55,042 nt of DNA from an uncultured Alphaproteobacteria bacterium (GCA_937924895.1 CALEYP010000112.1:1-55042), one strand, 5' to 3'. Numbered from the stretch's first letter, positions 17,280 through 26,235 are shown. The notes: generated by a model from the letters alone, not told the origin. Numbers and translations are program-made.

Positions 17280-18407
17280 ATGACAAAGCAAGATACCACA
17301 CACCCTCACAAAATTGTTACCGTCGCTCTGGGCGATCGGTCCTATGAGATCAAAATTGGCGCCGGCCTCTTGCAAGAGGCTGACAAGCATATGGCGCCCT
17401 TTATTACAAATCGGCATGTGATCATCATTTCGGATAGCGTGGTTGGCCCTCTCTATCAAGACGCCCTTGCCGCGTCTCTTGCGCCCACAGCACGCAAAGT
17501 GGATTGCTTAACAGTTCCCGCAGGAGAGGCCTCAAAATCGCTGTCTCAATTTGCTGATTTGATGAATGATATTCTAGCCCTGCAGGTGGACCGCAAGGCC
17601 GTTTTGGTCGCACTTGGCGGCGGGGTAATAGGCGACCTTGTAGGCTATGCTGCCGCCAGCTTATTACGCGGTGTTGATTTTATTCAGATCCCCACAAGTC
17701 TCCTAGCGCAGGTTGATAGCTCTGTCGGTGGCAAAACAGGCATTAATGCCAAAGCAGGTAAGAACCTTATCGGCGCCTTTTATCAACCGAAATTGGTTCT
17801 TGCTGATATGGATGTGCTATCTAGTCTTTCAGCGCGTGAGATGCGAGCAGGCTATGCTGAAATAGTCAAATATGGGCTGCTTGGCGATGCTAGCTTTTTC
17901 GAGTGGTTAGAACAACATGGTGCGCAGGTCTTGGCAGGCGATCTCGACGCGCTCTCTCATGCGGTGATGACAAGCTGCGAAGCAAAAGCGGCCATCGTCT
18001 CTCAAGACGAAACAGAAGCAGGTAAAAGAGCCCTGCTAAATCTAGGGCACACCTTCGCCCATGCGTTTGAGGCTGAGGCACGCTATGATGGTCGATTGCT
18101 TCATGGCGAAGCGGTCGGGGCTGGCCTTGCGCTTGCCTTTGATTTTTCAACATTTTTAGGCGAAACCACCAGCCAAGATGCAGTGCGTGTAAAATCACAT
18201 CTGAAAGCGATGGGGCTGCCTTATTCTTTGGCGACATTGCCAGCTGGCCGCGCGAGCGAGGAGACCGTGATCCATCATATGATGAAGGATAAAAAAACCA
18301 AAGATGGCGCGCTGACCTTTATTTTGGTGAAAGAGATCGGGGCCGCCTATGTGGCACCTAATATCCCAACTGATGCTGTCAATCGCTTTTTAAAGGACCA
18401 AGCCTAA
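17280..18407 (+). CDS. aroB: 3-dehydroquinate synthase
   Basis: Converts DAHP to 3-dehydroquinate, using NAD and a divalent metal. The protein has 375 residues. The NAD-binding GGGVIGDLVGYAAAS block, the active-site SLLAQVDSSVGGKTGIN and the metal-binding NLGHTFAHAFE and LLHGEAVGAGLA motifs are all present, with Glu in AGYAEIVKYGLL. The stop codon TAA overlaps the ATG of the next gene (TAATG at 18405-18409), which suggests translational coupling with the CorC-type gene. Confidence 0.97.
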   Translation: MTKQDTTHPHKIVTVALGDRSYEIKIGAGLLQEADKHMAPFITNRHVIIISDSVVGPLYQDALAASLAPTARKVDCLTVPAGEASKSLSQFADLMNDILALQVDRKAVLVALGGGVIGDLVGYAAASLLRGVDFIQIPTSLLAQVDSSVGGKTGINAKAGKNLIGAFYQPKLVLADMDVLSSLSAREMRAGYAEIVKYGLLGDASFFEWLEQHGAQVLAGDLDALSHAVMTSCEAKAAIVSQDETEAGKRALLNLGHTFAHAFEAEARYDGRLLHGEAVGAGLALAFDFSTFLGETTSQDAVRVKSHLKAMGLPYSLATLPAGRASEETVIHHMMKDKKTKDGALTFILVKEIGAAYVAPNIPTDAVNRFLKDQA

Positions 18408-19702
18408 TGGCTGATTCGCTCTTAGAATTATTAGCCGCCATCTTATTTTTGATTTTATTGTCGGCTTTTTTCTCAAGCGCCGAAACTGCTCTCACGGCTG
18501 CATCTGATGCGCGTATGCGCCAATTGGCACGCAAAGGGTCAAAGCGTGCCCAAATTGTGGAACGGCTGCGCCAAAATAAAGAAAAACTAATCGGTGCCAT
18601 TCTCATTGGTAATAATGCGGTGAATGTCATGGCCTCCGCGGTAGCGACGTCCTTTGCGATCTCGCTTTTTGGAGAAAGCGGCTTGGTGCTCGCCACCTTA
18701 TTCATGACCATCTTGCTTGTCATCTTTGCCGAGGTTTTACCAAAGACCTATGCGTTTAATCATGCTGATCGCTTTGCGTTGCGCATCGCACGGCCTATCC
18801 AAGCGGTTGTCTTTTTGCTCACGCCCCTTGCCGCCATTGTGCGCTGGCTCACCACGCTTATCCTTGGCAAAGCCCATGAAAATGAAGAGGCCCGTGCGGA
18901 AGAATTGCGCGGGATGATCGAACTTCATGGTGAAAATAGCGATGCTGAGGGCAAAGAGACCAAAGCCATGCTATCATCTGTTCTTGATCTGGGCGATGTG
19001 CAGGTCGAAGAGATTATGACACATCGTGCCTCAGTCTCGATGGTCAATGCCGCAGATGATTTAGAAGATATCCTGCGCTTTATCTTGACCTCACCTCATA
19101 CAAGGCACCCCATCTATGAAGAGAGCCCAGAAAATATTATCGGGGTCTTGCATGTAAAGGCCTTGCTACTGGCCTTGCAAAATAGCGCCCAAGAAAATGC
19201 GTTGAAGGATATTAACATCAGGGATATCGCACAAGACCCGTATTTTGTGCCAGATCGCACGGACCTGTTTGAACAGTTGCAAGCGTTTCGCCAGAGACGC
19301 GAACATTTCGCCCTTGTGGTTGATGAATATGGCGTATTTCAGGGCATTGTCACACTTGAGGATATTCTAGAAGAGATCGTTGGTGATATTGATGATGAAA
19401 CCGATATCGCCCTAGCAGGATGTACCGCGCAAGATGATGGCAGCTGGCTTGTTGATGGCACAGTAACCATCCGTGATTTGAACCGGATCCTTGATTGGGA
19501 ACTACCAGATGAGAAAGCCTCAACAATCGCAGGTTTGGTGCTGACAGAATCACGTATTATCCCTGCTGTGGGTCAAGAATTTCGGTTCCATGGGATCCGT
19601 TTCACCGTCTTAGACAGAGATGGGACACGCCTGACGCAATTGCGCCTCAGCATTGATTCAGGCCAGCATAAAATAGAAGCCGCCGCCGAACCCTCTGCCT
19701 AG
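18407..19702 (+). CDS. CNNM/HlyC-CorC family membrane protein (DUF21, CBS pair, CorC_HlyC)
   Basis: Inner-membrane protein of the CNNM/CorC group, linked to magnesium or cobalt homeostasis. The DUF21 membrane domain occupies about residues 1-180 with three to four hydrophobic segments and the signature SAFFSSAETALTAAS (about 17-31). A CBS pair (about 200-330) contains IMTHRASVSMVNA and VVDEYGVFQGIVTLEDILEEIVGDI. The C-terminal CorC_HlyC domain (about 345-425) includes DGTVTIRDLNRILDWELP and AGLVLTESRIIPAVGQ. It shares a TAATG junction with aroB. Transport direction and ion cannot be read from sequence. Confidence 0.92.
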   Translation: MADSLLELLAAILFLILLSAFFSSAETALTAASDARMRQLARKGSKRAQIVERLRQNKEKLIGAILIGNNAVNVMASAVATSFAISLFGESGLVLATLFMTILLVIFAEVLPKTYAFNHADRFALRIARPIQAVVFLLTPLAAIVRWLTTLILGKAHENEEARAEELRGMIELHGENSDAEGKETKAMLSSVLDLGDVQVEEIMTHRASVSMVNAADDLEDILRFILTSPHTRHPIYEESPENIIGVLHVKALLLALQNSAQENALKDINIRDIAQDPYFVPDRTDLFEQLQAFRQRREHFALVVDEYGVFQGIVTLEDILEEIVGDIDDETDIALAGCTAQDDGSWLVDGTVTIRDLNRILDWELPDEKASTIAGLVLTESRIIPAVGQEFRFHGIRFTVLDRDGTRLTQLRLSIDSGQHKIEAAAEPSA

Positions 19703-19739
19703 CGCTTGTGTATTTTACCCAAAAAGGGAAGGAGTCGCC

Positions 19740-20300
19740 ATGTCCCTACCAGAACCAGCCAAACGCCGCCTCTCTCATACGCGGCGCATCACCTTACAAG
19801 GCTATGCCAGAGAGGATGGGCTCTATGATATTGAAGCTGAGCTAATTGATGTGAAGGATTATGGCTTTCCGTCCAAAGCGCGCGGCTTTATCGAGAAAGA
19901 CGAGCCCTTACATCATATGCAAGTCAGAGTGACGATCACCGAAGAGATGGAAGTCCATGATGCGGTGGCTGTGACCTTGGCTGGCCCCTATAATATTTGT
20001 CCGCAAGGCGCCTTGAATATTCGCCATCTGATTGGGGCAAAAATACAGCCTGGTTGGAAACGTATTGTACAAAAAGCAATTGGCGGCAGTGACGGCTGTA
20101 CCCATATCACTGAATTAATGGGGCCTGTTGCGACTGTTGCGTTTCAAACCATCTATGGTGAGCGCGCGAAACAAGCCAGAGAGACTGGGACAAGCAAAGG
20201 TACGGCAAAGCAGAACCAGTCTGCCAGCCTGCTTAATAGCTGCTATGCGCTAACTGAGGGGCGCGAGGGCGCAATTGAAAGAGGAGCCGGGGGCGGATAA
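19740..20300 (+). CDS. DUF2889 family protein
   Basis: This 186-residue protein matches DUF2889: it opens with RRLSHTRRITLQGYAREDGLYDIEAEL, then LIDVKDYGF, and carries a CNICPQ-like segment (NICPQGALNIRHLIG) and GCTHITELMGPVATVAFQTIYG. The conserved Cys/His of GCTHITEL could bind a metal or cofactor; function is unknown. The C-terminal 40 residues are unordered. A strong AAGGAG site lies 7 nt upstream within an 18-nt stretch that also occurs before argD. It follows the CorC-type gene by 37 nt and converges with bolA two bases apart. Confidence 0.85.
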   Translation: MSLPEPAKRRLSHTRRITLQGYAREDGLYDIEAELIDVKDYGFPSKARGFIEKDEPLHHMQVRVTITEEMEVHDAVAVTLAGPYNICPQGALNIRHLIGAKIQPGWKRIVQKAIGGSDGCTHITELMGPVATVAFQTIYGERAKQARETGTSKGTAKQNQSASLLNSCYALTEGREGAIERGAGGG

Positions 20301-20302
20301 AC

Positions 20303-20560
20303 CTATTTCACAATTTTAATCTGCAAGGCGTGGATGGGGCCGCGGAGCAAATCGGCAAGCGCTTGGTTGATGGCACGATGCGCTTGAATGCGGCTCATCT
20401 CAGATAGTGCCGCAGCTTGTATTGTCAGTTCAAAATGGCTCTCACCACCGGCGGGCGCACCAGCATGATGCGCATGATGATGACTCACATCTTCAATTTC
20501 CAAAATCGTCGGGGCAAAGCTATCTATTAAGATGGTTTTTATTTGCTCTACGACTCGCAT
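20303..20560 (-). CDS. bolA: BolA family protein
   Basis: An 85-residue BolA-fold protein, likely a partner of a monothiol glutaredoxin in iron-sulfur cluster handling. The core is ILEIEDVSHHHAHHAGA, with the loop GGESHFELTI and the helix RIQAHRAINQALADLL, including the conserved His of RIQAHR. AAAGGAG lies 7 nt before the ATG. It diverges from the J-domain protein gene, an arrangement common in alphaproteobacteria. Confidence 0.93.
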   Translation of the reverse strand: MRVVEQIKTILIDSFAPTILEIEDVSHHHAHHAGAPAGGESHFELTIQAAALSEMSRIQAHRAINQALADLLRGPIHALQIKIVK

Positions 20561-20623
20561 TTTACCGCTCCTTTTGTCGCCTATGAACTTGTTTTCAGAC
20601 CTTACCCCCTTATACTCTTACCC

Positions 20624-21214
20624 ATGAGATATTCAAAAGCCAATGATGTGAAAATACCAGATATTAGCTTTGCCAATGATAGCGCAAAGCCAGAGGCAGA
20701 ATTGCGCTTATGTGAGGCCGCAAATTGTCGCGAAGAGGGCGCATTCCCTGCCCCTAAGAGCCGCGATAATATCAGAGATTACCATTATTTCTGCCTCGAC
20801 CATGTGCGGGCTTATAACAAGCAATGGAATTATTTCTCAGGGCTAGGGGGCGCGGCATTGGAACAAGCCATTCGTGATGCTTCGACATGGGAGCGCCCCT
20901 CATGGAAATTTGGAACGGGCGGAAAGACCGCGCCATCGCCTGATGATTTTACAGATGTCTTTGGGTTTTTCGAAGACGAGACAGCCTCGCCTCAGGCGGC
21001 GCGCACGGCCCAACTCCCCGCCGAGGAACGGGCGGCATGGGCGGTCTTTGCCATCGACCCCACAGATGATATCAAACAAGTGACCAAGAGATATAAACAG
21101 CTCGTCAAACAGCATCATCCAGACCGCCACCAAGGTGATCAAGCGGCTGAGGAAAAACTAAAAGAAATCAATCTTGCCTATTCTTACTTGCGTACCAAGC
21201 TTGTTAGCTCGTAA
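20624..21214 (+). CDS. J-domain (DnaJ-class) co-chaperone
   Basis: The ATG at 20624 gives about 196 residues and fits the family start; the longer frame from 20543 would overlap bolA. Residues ~25-75 have a Cys-rich segment (CEAANCREEG and YFCLDHVRAYNKQWNYF) typical of the J-domain proteins encoded before cobS. The J domain is C-terminal (about 140-190), with KRYKQLVKQHHPDRHQGD containing the HPD tripeptide needed to stimulate Hsp70. It heads a run with cobS (43 nt later) and cobT. The client or target is unknown. Confidence 0.9.
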   Translation: MRYSKANDVKIPDISFANDSAKPEAELRLCEAANCREEGAFPAPKSRDNIRDYHYFCLDHVRAYNKQWNYFSGLGGAALEQAIRDASTWERPSWKFGTGGKTAPSPDDFTDVFGFFEDETASPQAARTAQLPAEERAAWAVFAIDPTDDIKQVTKRYKQLVKQHHPDRHQGDQAAEEKLKEINLAYSYLRTKLVSS

Positions 21215-21257
21215 ATAGGCACTCAAGACAAAATAAAAGCGATAAGCGGAGTAAGAC

Positions 21258-22250
21258 ATGTCAGCAGATACGGTCCATGGCAAAGCAGCCCACCATATTG
21301 GCGCCCCTGATACCACATTTGATGTCAGAGACACCTTTGGTATTGATGTCGATATGACTGTAGCAGGGTTTTCAGAGCCCTCTGATTATGTGCCAAATCT
21401 TGACCCTGATTATCAATTTGATAAAGATACGACACTCGCGATTCTTGCTGGCTTTTCGCATAACCGCCGCGTGATGATTCAAGGCTATCATGGCACAGGT
21501 AAATCAACACATATCGAACAAGTCGCAGCACGCCTGAATTGGCCAACCATGCGCATCAACCTTGATAGCCATGTCAGCCGTATTGACCTCATTGGTAAAG
21601 ATGCGATCATTCTACGTGATGGCAAGCAAGTGACCGAGTTCAGAGAGGGGCTCTTGCCATGGGCTTTACAAAACCCTGTGGCGCTTGTCTTTGATGAATA
21701 TGATGCTGGCCGCGCTGATGTGATGTTTGTGATTCAGCGCGTGTTAGAAGTGGACGGCAAGTTAACATTGCTTGATAATAATAAAGTGATCCATCCTAAC
21801 CCGCATTTCCGGCTATTTGCCACAGCCAACACCGTTGGCCTCGGTGATACAACAGGTTTGTATCATGGCACACAGCAAATTAACCAAGGCCAGATGGATA
21901 GATGGTCTATCGTCTCTAGCTTAAATTATTTGCCGCATGATGATGAAGTGAACATCGTCCTCTCAAAGCAAAAAGACTATCAGAACCCAGAAGGTCAGAA
22001 GCAAATCGACCAGATGGTTCGTTTGGCAGATATGACACGCAAAGGCTTTATGGCGGGTGATCTCTCAACTGTGATGTCACCACGGACAGTATTAACATGG
22101 GCCGAAAATGCCAAGATCTTCAATGATATCACTTTGGCCTTCCGCTTGAGCTTCTTGAATAAATGTGATGAGATTGAACGCCCTGTTTTGGCGGAATATT
22201 ATCAGCGCGTATTTGGGATCCAGCTTGAAAGCGGTGATACCCTATCCTAG
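21258..22250 (+). CDS. cobS: cobaltochelatase AAA+ subunit CobS
   Basis: AAA+ ATPase of the aerobic cobaltochelatase, which inserts cobalt into hydrogenobyrinic acid a,c-diamide with CobN and CobT. The 330 residues have Walker A GYHGTGKST (76-84), Walker B LVFDEYDAGR, and sensor segments FRLFATANTVGLGDTTGLYHG. The DFDVRDTFGIDVDM-type N-terminus is characteristic. It is directly followed by cobT. No cobN or other cobalamin gene occurs in the window. Confidence 0.95.
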   Translation: MSADTVHGKAAHHIGAPDTTFDVRDTFGIDVDMTVAGFSEPSDYVPNLDPDYQFDKDTTLAILAGFSHNRRVMIQGYHGTGKSTHIEQVAARLNWPTMRINLDSHVSRIDLIGKDAIILRDGKQVTEFREGLLPWALQNPVALVFDEYDAGRADVMFVIQRVLEVDGKLTLLDNNKVIHPNPHFRLFATANTVGLGDTTGLYHGTQQINQGQMDRWSIVSSLNYLPHDDEVNIVLSKQKDYQNPEGQKQIDQMVRLADMTRKGFMAGDLSTVMSPRTVLTWAENAKIFNDITLAFRLSFLNKCDEIERPVLAEYYQRVFGIQLESGDTLS

Positions 22251-22277
22251 CCCGTAAGCCACAGCTCTTAGGCGTAA

Positions 22278-24131
22278 ATGATGTCAGATAAGCAATCAGA
22301 ATTTCTGAAAGCCAATGCCGCTTCGATGCGAGCCCTTGCTGGCGGGAAGCAGGTACAGGTGCGCTATGCCGGCCATGATACGCATGTTGGGGCACAAGAG
22401 GTGCGTCTGCCTTCATTGGCACGTGAAGGGCTCAGCCAATCTATGAGCAAATTGCGCGGCGCCAGTGATTCAGCTGGCCTGTGGCTGGCGCATCATAATG
22501 AGCTTATGCATGGCAAAAACTGCCCGCAACTAGCGGGGGCAAAAGCCATTTTTGAAGCGGCTGAACAAGCCCGCATTGAGGCGATTGGGGCAAACCAAAT
22601 GGAAGGTGTGCGCCAGAACCTGACCGAAAAGCTCAACATGCAGTATCAAGGCCGCACGATTGGGAGCCCTGATTCGGGGGATGATAGTGCCCTGGCAGAA
22701 GCGGTCCGCCTCACCTTGCGTGAAGTGTTAACAGGTGATAAGCCACCAGCCACAACAGCGATGGCAATGGAATTATGGCGCCCTTGGATTACGTCACGGG
22801 CTGGCGATCTGTTAGAGCAAATCAAAGGAAGTGAAACTGACCAAGCGGCCTATGCCAAATTAGCGCGCCAACTCATTGGGGCGTTAGAGACAGATTTAGG
22901 TGAAGCATCCGATTCAGATGGTGATGAGACAGATGAAGAGAATCAGGGCCAAGACAATCCTGAAGATAGCGATGAGCAGCCCGATGATAATGCGGAAAGC
23001 GCCACTGGCGAAGATGAGTCAGATGCCGAAGATAGCCAATCACTAGAACAAGATGGTGATGCCGCAGCGATGTCATCCGAAGATGGCTCCGAGATGGATG
23101 GTGAGCCAGATATGGATGGGATGGCAGATGGGGAGTCCCCTGGCGGCGATCCGCAAGGCCAGCGCCCTCCTGGTGATGCCCTAGCTGAGGCCTATCAGGT
23201 TTTCACATATGCGTATGATGAGGTCATTGATGCGGCAGAGCTTTGTGATGCCGACGAATTAGATCGCTTGCGTGATATGCTAGACCGGCATTTGGATAAT
23301 CTGCATGCGGTAATTGGCAAATTAGCCAATCGATTACAGCGAAAATTATTGGCCTATCAGAACCGATCTTGGGACTTTGATCTAGAAGAAGGGATCCTTG
23401 ATGCGGGTAAATTGCATCGTGTGGTCTCACAGCCCCTATCGCCTCTATCCTACAAGCAAGAACAGGATATGAAGTTCCGCGATACAGTCGTGACCTTACT
23501 TCTGGATAATTCAGGCTCGATGCGCGGCCGGCCGATTACCATCGCGGCTGTGACAGCTGATATTTTGGCTCGTACGCTCGAGAGATGTGGGGTCAAAGTT
23601 GAAATTTTAGGCTTTACGACAAAAGCTTGGAAAGGCGGACAATCGCGTGAGGCATGGCAAGTGGCAGGCAAGCCAGAAAAACCAGGCCGGTTAAATGATT
23701 TACGCCATATCATCTATAAGGGTGCTGATACGCCATGGCGCCGCGCCCGCAAATCACTTGGCCTGATGCTACGAGAAGGTATTTTGAAAGAAAATATCGA
23801 TGGCGAGGCGCTAGCCTGGGCCCATGATCGGCTATTGGGACGCAATGAAGATCGTCGTATTTTGATGGTGATCTCTGATGGGGCGCCTGTTGATGATTCG
23901 ACATTATCTTCCAATAGCGGCAACTACCTTGAGAAGCATTTGCGCTTGATGATTGATTATATTCAGACTCGCTCCCCTGTGGAATTGCTAGCCATTGGGA
24001 TCGGGCATGATGTAAACCGCTATTATAGCCGCGCTTTGACAATCACAGATGTTGATCAATTAGGCGGCGCTGTGATGTCACAGCTGGCTGATATGTTTGA
24101 TGAGGATAAGCGTGGCGGCGGTCGGCGCTAG
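22278..24131 (+). CDS. cobT: cobaltochelatase subunit CobT
   Basis: Partner of CobS in cobalt insertion. The 617-residue protein has an N-terminal helical region, an extremely acidic Asp/Glu/Ser linker (about residues 210-295), and a C-terminal von Willebrand factor A domain with the MIDAS motif LLLDNSGSMRGRPI (about 407-420) and VISDGAPVDDSTL. AIGIGHDVNRYYSRA near the end is typical for CobT. It lies 27 nt after cobS. A terminator hairpin at 24191-24210 separates it from rpmB on the other strand. Confidence 0.95.
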   Translation: MMSDKQSEFLKANAASMRALAGGKQVQVRYAGHDTHVGAQEVRLPSLAREGLSQSMSKLRGASDSAGLWLAHHNELMHGKNCPQLAGAKAIFEAAEQARIEAIGANQMEGVRQNLTEKLNMQYQGRTIGSPDSGDDSALAEAVRLTLREVLTGDKPPATTAMAMELWRPWITSRAGDLLEQIKGSETDQAAYAKLARQLIGALETDLGEASDSDGDETDEENQGQDNPEDSDEQPDDNAESATGEDESDAEDSQSLEQDGDAAAMSSEDGSEMDGEPDMDGMADGESPGGDPQGQRPPGDALAEAYQVFTYAYDEVIDAAELCDADELDRLRDMLDRHLDNLHAVIGKLANRLQRKLLAYQNRSWDFDLEEGILDAGKLHRVVSQPLSPLSYKQEQDMKFRDTVVTLLLDNSGSMRGRPITIAAVTADILARTLERCGVKVEILGFTTKAWKGGQSREAWQVAGKPEKPGRLNDLRHIIYKGADTPWRRARKSLGLMLREGILKENIDGEALAWAHDRLLGRNEDRRILMVISDGAPVDDSTLSSNSGNYLEKHLRLMIDYIQTRSPVELLAIGIGHDVNRYYSRALTITDVDQLGGAVMSQLADMFDEDKRGGGRR

Positions 24132-24184
24132 CCTCTCTGCGAACGAGCGCCTCGCAAAACACCACAAATATTTGGATTAGATAA

Positions 24185-24210
24185 TAAAAAAGCCCCGCAA
24201 AAGCGGGGCT
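24185..24210 (-). terminator. rho-independent terminator of rpmB
   Basis: Stem AGCCCCGC / GCGGGGCT (24191-24198 and 24203-24210) with an AAAA loop. On the minus strand it is followed by six T residues, and it lies about 30 nt after the rpmB stop. It may also end cobT transcripts on the plus strand, though the T tract there is poor. Confidence 0.9.
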
Positions 24211-24238
24211 TATATCTTAGCCAAACGGCTCTTAATCA

Positions 24239-24523
24239 TTAAGCAGATTGTGCTGCCAGCATCTCACGCTTCAATGCGCGTGCTTCGTCAGCTAGCTCTG
24301 AATTACGAGCCTGCATCAAAAACGCATCAAGGCCACCATGCTTTTCAACTGTACGAATCGCGTTTGTTGTCACACGCAATGATACAGTGCGACCAAGAAT
24401 CTCTGACTGCATGCTTGTCTGCTGAAGATTTGGCAGAAAACGGCGACGTGTGCGGTTGTTTGCGTGGCTGACATTATTGCCTGTCATCACGCCTTTACCA
24501 GTAATTTGACAACGCTTGGCCAT
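24239..24523 (-). CDS. rpmB: 50S ribosomal protein L28
   Basis: Large-subunit protein L28. The ATG at 24523 gives 94 residues, beginning MAKRCQITGKGV, the family start. The in-frame ATG at 24529 is only 1 nt from the AAGGAG sequence, whereas 24523 has the correct 7-nt spacing, so the Shine-Dalgarno site decides the start. TGNNVSHANNRTRRRFLPNLQ is the diagnostic L28 block. It has two overlapping candidate promoters upstream and a strong terminator downstream. Confidence 0.96.
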   Translation of the reverse strand: MAKRCQITGKGVMTGNNVSHANNRTRRRFLPNLQQTSMQSEILGRTVSLRVTTNAIRTVEKHGGLDAFLMQARNSELADEARALKREMLAAQSA

Positions 24524-24568
24524 AGCCATGCTCCTTATTATCCAATCGTGGAATTCTGAATGTTCGGC

Positions 24569-24607
24569 TTTGTAGACGATATCTAACCTAAAATCAAGCT
24601 GATTCAA
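24569..24607 (-). promoter_or_regulatory. two overlapping promoter candidates of rpmB
   Basis: On the minus strand TTGATT (24597-24592) with TACAAA (24574-24569), and TTGAAT (24607-24602) with AGATAT (24584-24579), both have 17-nt spacers. Transcripts would start about 33-43 nt before the rpmB start codon. Which one is used cannot be told by eye. Confidence 0.45.
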
Positions 24608-24701
24608 GATAGTTTGCCTTGTGCCGCTGTGCCGAAAGCAGCTGATTTGTCCTATCATTTTTATTTTTTGAAAAAATATCTTTGCCGTTAAGACTTTTTT
24701 T

Positions 24702-24726
24702 ACCCTTTTGGATTATCCTTTTGGGT
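24702..24726 (+). promoter_or_regulatory. interrupted dyad directly upstream of the ribbon-helix-helix gene
   Basis: The 25-bp symmetric element reads ACCC-TTTT-GGA-TTA-TCC-TTTT-GGGT (24702-24726), centred at 24714, and ends one base before the ATG at 24728. The arms ACCC/GGGT and GGA/TCC are perfectly complementary. Since the gene encodes a predicted DNA-binding protein, autoregulation through this site is plausible. Confidence 0.45.
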
Positions 24727-24727
24727 C

Positions 24728-25147
24728 ATGGAGCATCACCTTTTTGAAATTGAAAAGCGCAACATCACCTTACAGTCACATCGCACAAGCTTGGCGATGG
24801 AACGATGTGTATGGTCTGCATTTGAGGATATCGCCTTTGAAATAGCGCTCGATTTACCAAGCCTGATGAGCAAGCTCTATATGCATAAGGGTGAGGCGCC
24901 TTTCGCGCAAACCATCCGCTTATTTTGCTTATTATATTATCAAGAAATGACGAAAAGCTGGCCGCTGAGCCAAACCTATCATGATTTTGGTCACCCTCTA
25001 CCCCAGCCAGACGACGCCAAAGCCGCTCTGCCATTGGCAGAGGCCGCGCATCATCATGCCCAAGCTTGCTATCACAGGGTGTTGCGTCAGCTTGCCCGTG
25101 CGTTAGACCATTCCCCTTCGATTGGCGGAAATGATAGCCTGTCCTAG
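24728..25147 (+). CDS. ribbon-helix-helix (RHH_4-type) protein
   Basis: A 139-residue protein whose first 50 residues match the alphaproteobacterial RHH_4 family: KRNITLQSHRTSLAMERCVW (10-29) followed by AFEDIAFEIALDLPSLMSKL. Such domains bind DNA as dimers through the beta strand (here NITLQSHR). The C-terminal half is helical and His-rich (EAAHHHAQACYHRV) with no recognised domain. No Shine-Dalgarno site precedes the ATG; a dyad element abuts it. The stop codon shares a CTAG tetramer with the stop of the convergent pyrD gene (25144-25147). Targets are unknown. Confidence 0.8.
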   Translation: MEHHLFEIEKRNITLQSHRTSLAMERCVWSAFEDIAFEIALDLPSLMSKLYMHKGEAPFAQTIRLFCLLYYQEMTKSWPLSQTYHDFGHPLPQPDDAKAALPLAEAAHHHAQACYHRVLRQLARALDHSPSIGGNDSLS

Positions 25148-26223
25148 CGCGCGCTAAAGGCGCGTGCCTCCGCAATGGTTGAGGCGGTGCCAATGATATC
25201 CGCCAGAGACGCAATATCATGGCGGTCACAAAATGCGGCAATATCAGTTAAAATACGTGCTGGCAAATCCGGCCCTTGCAGAGACAGAGCTGAATAAAGC
25301 TGTGTGGCAGAGGCACCCAAGGCAAGTCGCAGGAGAACATCTTGCGCATTTTCGATCCCGCCCACAGCGATCACATCACAACCAGCATTTTGCTCTTTGA
25401 TAAATGTCATAGCCGTGGCCAATGACGCCTCTGAGAACGCTTTTACCGGACGACCTGACAAGCCGCCCTGTTCTGATTGGTGGCGGCTCTGCAAGGATGA
25501 GGGGCGCGCAATCGTCGTATTGGTCAGGATGAAGCCGGCAATATTAAAGGCCAAAGCAGCTTCCATAGATTGGATGAGGGCAGTGGCTGTTAAATCAGGT
25601 GCTAATTTTACAAAGACAGGCTTTGTTTCTGATGCGTCTGCTAGGCCGGCAAAGGTCGCAGCTAATGTCTCTTTTAGCGCTTTGCCATCTTGTAGGTCGC
25701 GCAAACCAGGGGTGTTAGGTGACGAGATATTTACCGTGATATAATCCGCATAACCAGCGAGGAAGGCCGCTGTTTTGTGATAATCTTGTGCCTTATCTTC
25801 GCTGAGTTTATTGGCGCCAATATTCACGCCCAAGATCATATCAGACCGGCGCTTTGCTAGCTGCCTAGCAGCATAGCTCATACCTTTGCCATTAAACCCA
25901 TAGCGGTTAATCACTGCCTGATCTTCAGGTAAACGAAAGACCCGTGGCTTAGGGTTGCCTGGCTGGGCGAGCGGCGTGATGGTCCCCACCTCAACGGCCC
26001 CAAATCCTAATTTATGGGCACCATGATAGGCCTCGGCATTCTTATCAAACCCTGCGGCAAGACCTAAAGGATTAGGCCAGCTCATCTCCCCAACTTTCAC
26101 AGGAAGTGATGGCACAATTGGCGCAGGCCCCATCCCCAAAGACAAGGCCTTGACCGCCACATTATGCGCCGCTTCGGCAGGTAGTGTTTGGGTCAGATAA
26201 GAAGCAAGGCGCCAAACCATCAC
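25144..26223 (-). CDS. pyrD: dihydroorotate dehydrogenase, class 2 (quinone)
   Basis: Membrane-associated flavoprotein that oxidises dihydroorotate to orotate with ubiquinone, in pyrimidine synthesis. The protein has 359 residues. The N-terminal amphipathic extension (MMVWRLASYLTQTLPAEAAHN) marks class 2. NPLGLAAGFDKNAEA, VEVGTITPLAQPGNPKPRVFRL, NRYGFNGKGM, and VNISSPNTPGLRDLQ (with catalytic Ser) are present, as is GGLSGRPVK near the C-terminus. It follows lysS on the same strand by about 12 nt, suggesting co-transcription. Confidence 0.96.
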   Translation of the reverse strand: MMVWRLASYLTQTLPAEAAHNVAVKALSLGMGPAPIVPSLPVKVGEMSWPNPLGLAAGFDKNAEAYHGAHKLGFGAVEVGTITPLAQPGNPKPRVFRLPEDQAVINRYGFNGKGMSYAARQLAKRRSDMILGVNIGANKLSEDKAQDYHKTAAFLAGYADYITVNISSPNTPGLRDLQDGKALKETLAATFAGLADASETKPVFVKLAPDLTATALIQSMEAALAFNIAGFILTNTTIARPSSLQSRHQSEQGGLSGRPVKAFSEASLATAMTFIKEQNAGCDVIAVGGIENAQDVLLRLALGASATQLYSALSLQGPDLPARILTDIAAFCDRHDIASLADIIGTASTIAEARAFSAR

Positions 26224-26235
26224 AACAAAATCCTA

